This document shows positions 63,119-64,000 of a stretch of DNA of 64,000 nucleotides, one piece after another; position 1 is the first letter of the stretch; each line of letters opens with the position of its first letter. The notes under the pieces were generated by a model that did not search any database, was not told the DNA's origin, and was given only the letters and a program-made list of their open reading frames with translations. Source of the stretch: Mesorhizobium sp. Lineage in GTDB: Bacteria > Pseudomonadota > Alphaproteobacteria > Rhizobiales > Rhizobiaceae. The position numbers and the translations under genes are program-made. Where the stretch lies: contig NZ_JAMLIG010000002.1 of NCBI RefSeq assembly GCF_023954305.1, positions 310,001 through 374,000 on the forward strand. Direction: 5' to 3'.

Positions 63119-63889
63119 CTACCCGATCGTGGCCCGCGCGGCGGCGATCATGTTCTCGGCGCCGAGCCGCATGTAGGCCTGCTCGTTGCCGAGCGCGATC
63201 ATCTGGTAGCCCATCGAGGCGTAGCGCCCCGACATTTTCGGGTCGACCGCGAAAATCGCCGCGAACTTGCCGGCCTTGCGCGTGCGCGACCCGATATCGG
63301 CGACCGCGTCCATCATGTCCTCGAGATTGGGATTGATTTTCGCCCCGCCTGTCCAGGCGATCGAGAAGTCGGAGGGTCCGACGAACACGCCGTCAATGCC
63401 GGGCACGTCGAGGATCTCGTCGACGAGACCGTAGGCGGCGCGTGTCTCGATCATCGCGAAGGAGATTGTCGCCGTATTCTGGGTCGCCAGCCATTGCGGA
63501 TGGTCTTTTACACCCGACCTCGGAAAGGCGAAGGTGGGGCCCCAGGAGCGCTCGCCCAGCGGCGGATACTTCATCGCGGCGGCGAATTTGCGCGCATCCT
63601 CGACCGAATTGATCATCGGCGCGATCACGGCTTCGGCACCGAGGTCGAGGGCGCGGCTCGCCATGTCGAAACGGCCGACCGGGATGCGGATCACCGGATG
63701 CTTGCCCGGACCGGTCACCGAGGGGATGCAGCGGGCGACGCTGTCCTCGTGATGGGCGCCGTGCTGCATGTCGAGCGTCACGACTTCGAATCCCAGCCGC
63801 GAGACGATCTCCACCGTTATCGTATCCGGCACGCCCGACCAGGCGGTGAAACTCACGGTTCCGGAATTCAGGCGTTCGGCGAGGGTCAT
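63119..63889 (-). CDS. HpcH/HpaI aldolase/citrate lyase family protein
   Basis: The 256-residue class II aldolase has a TIM-barrel with VVTLDMQHGAHHEDSVAR near residue 36, the metal-binding Glu in FAMIETRAAYG near 147, and the metal-binding Asp in VGPSDFSIAWTG near 170. It is related to 2,4-dihydroxyhept-2-enedioate aldolase, which splits pyruvate from ring-fission products, but many members have other 2-oxo substrates. It is a single gene here with no hpa cluster beside it. Confidence 0.9.
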   Translation of the reverse strand: MTLAERLNSGTVSFTAWSGVPDTITVEIVSRLGFEVVTLDMQHGAHHEDSVARCIPSVTGPGKHPVIRIPVGRFDMASRALDLGAEAVIAPMINSVEDARKFAAAMKYPPLGERSWGPTFAFPRSGVKDHPQWLATQNTATISFAMIETRAAYGLVDEILDVPGIDGVFVGPSDFSIAWTGGAKINPNLEDMMDAVADIGSRTRKAGKFAAIFAVDPKMSGRYASMGYQMIALGNEQAYMRLGAENMIAAARATIG

Positions 63890-63941
63890 GTCGGCTCCGT
63901 TAGCGGTTGGCGGCGCAATCTGCCGCGACTCTTGCGGTTGC

Positions 63942-63973
63942 GCAAAAGAAAACCGCCCGGAAGGCCGGGCGGT
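63942..63973 (-). terminator. Rho-independent terminator for a gene beyond the right edge
   Basis: ACCGCCCGG (63952-63960) and CCGGGCGGT (63965-63973) form a perfect stem with a four-base loop. Read on the minus strand it is followed by TTTTCTTTTG, so it ends a minus-strand transcript that starts to the right of the window. The rest of 63890-64000 carries no gene. Confidence 0.8.
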
Positions 63974-64000
63974 CGGTTGGTCCAGTCATTCCCGGCGTCA

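Overview
The window looks like chromosomal DNA of a Hyphomicrobiales (Rhizobiales) alphaproteobacterium, probably near Mesorhizobium, Aminobacter or Nitratireductor. The GC-rich coding pattern fits, and so do three conserved rhizobial gene orders: dgt-argS-SPOR gene-nagZ-scpA-scpB, erpA-xthA-exoR, and valS-popZ-tolC-pcm. The genus is an inference; no marker here fixes it.

Region 1 (1-21257) is housekeeping: chromosome segregation (scpA, scpB, popZ), peptidoglycan recycling (nagZ), a giant SPOR-domain protein, two tRNA synthetases (argS, valS), dGTPase, Fe-S insertion (erpA), DNA repair (xthA), the exopolysaccharide regulator exoR, ilvD, a TetR gene with a divergent membrane protein, a TolC-type exporter, pcm, tRNA-Cys and tRNA-Asn.

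Region 2 (21258-49125) starts at the 3' end of tRNA-Asn and is a catabolic accessory region. It holds a TRAP transporter, an orphan Tat-exported TRAP binding protein, an extradiol dioxygenase with a large alpha/beta hydrolase and a DUF1330 protein, a YciI-like protein, a fumarylacetoacetase-family enzyme, a MatB-like CoA ligase, two SDRs, a second alpha/beta hydrolase and an enoyl-CoA hydratase. It also holds a divergent APH-kinase/ACAD10-11-type pair, three GntR regulators, and a TetR-controlled methylcrotonyl-CoA-type carboxylase/HMG-CoA lyase operon. A plausible reading is meta-cleavage of a catechol-like ring, CoA activation, beta-oxidation with removal of a 4-hydroxy group by phosphorylation, and a branched-chain end route to acetoacetate. 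The substrate is unknown. Several palindromic operator candidates recur in front of separate transcription units and link the cluster into regulons. One site type also precedes a frameshifted, truncated copy of the kinase gene.

Region 3 (49126-64000) is mixed. It has a YiiX-like lipoprotein; a coxD-coxE-xdhC-xdhC-mocA-like maturation cluster for molybdenum hydroxylases, with no hydroxylase structural genes in view; a flavin reductase; a binding protein overlapping a DmpA-type peptidase; purB; a small membrane protein; a CatE-like VOC dioxygenase; a small serine hydrolase; and an HpcH/HpaI aldolase. Two copies of an intergenic palindromic repeat (40096-40448 and 59621-59896) have inverted arms that differ between copies yet stay complementary within each copy.
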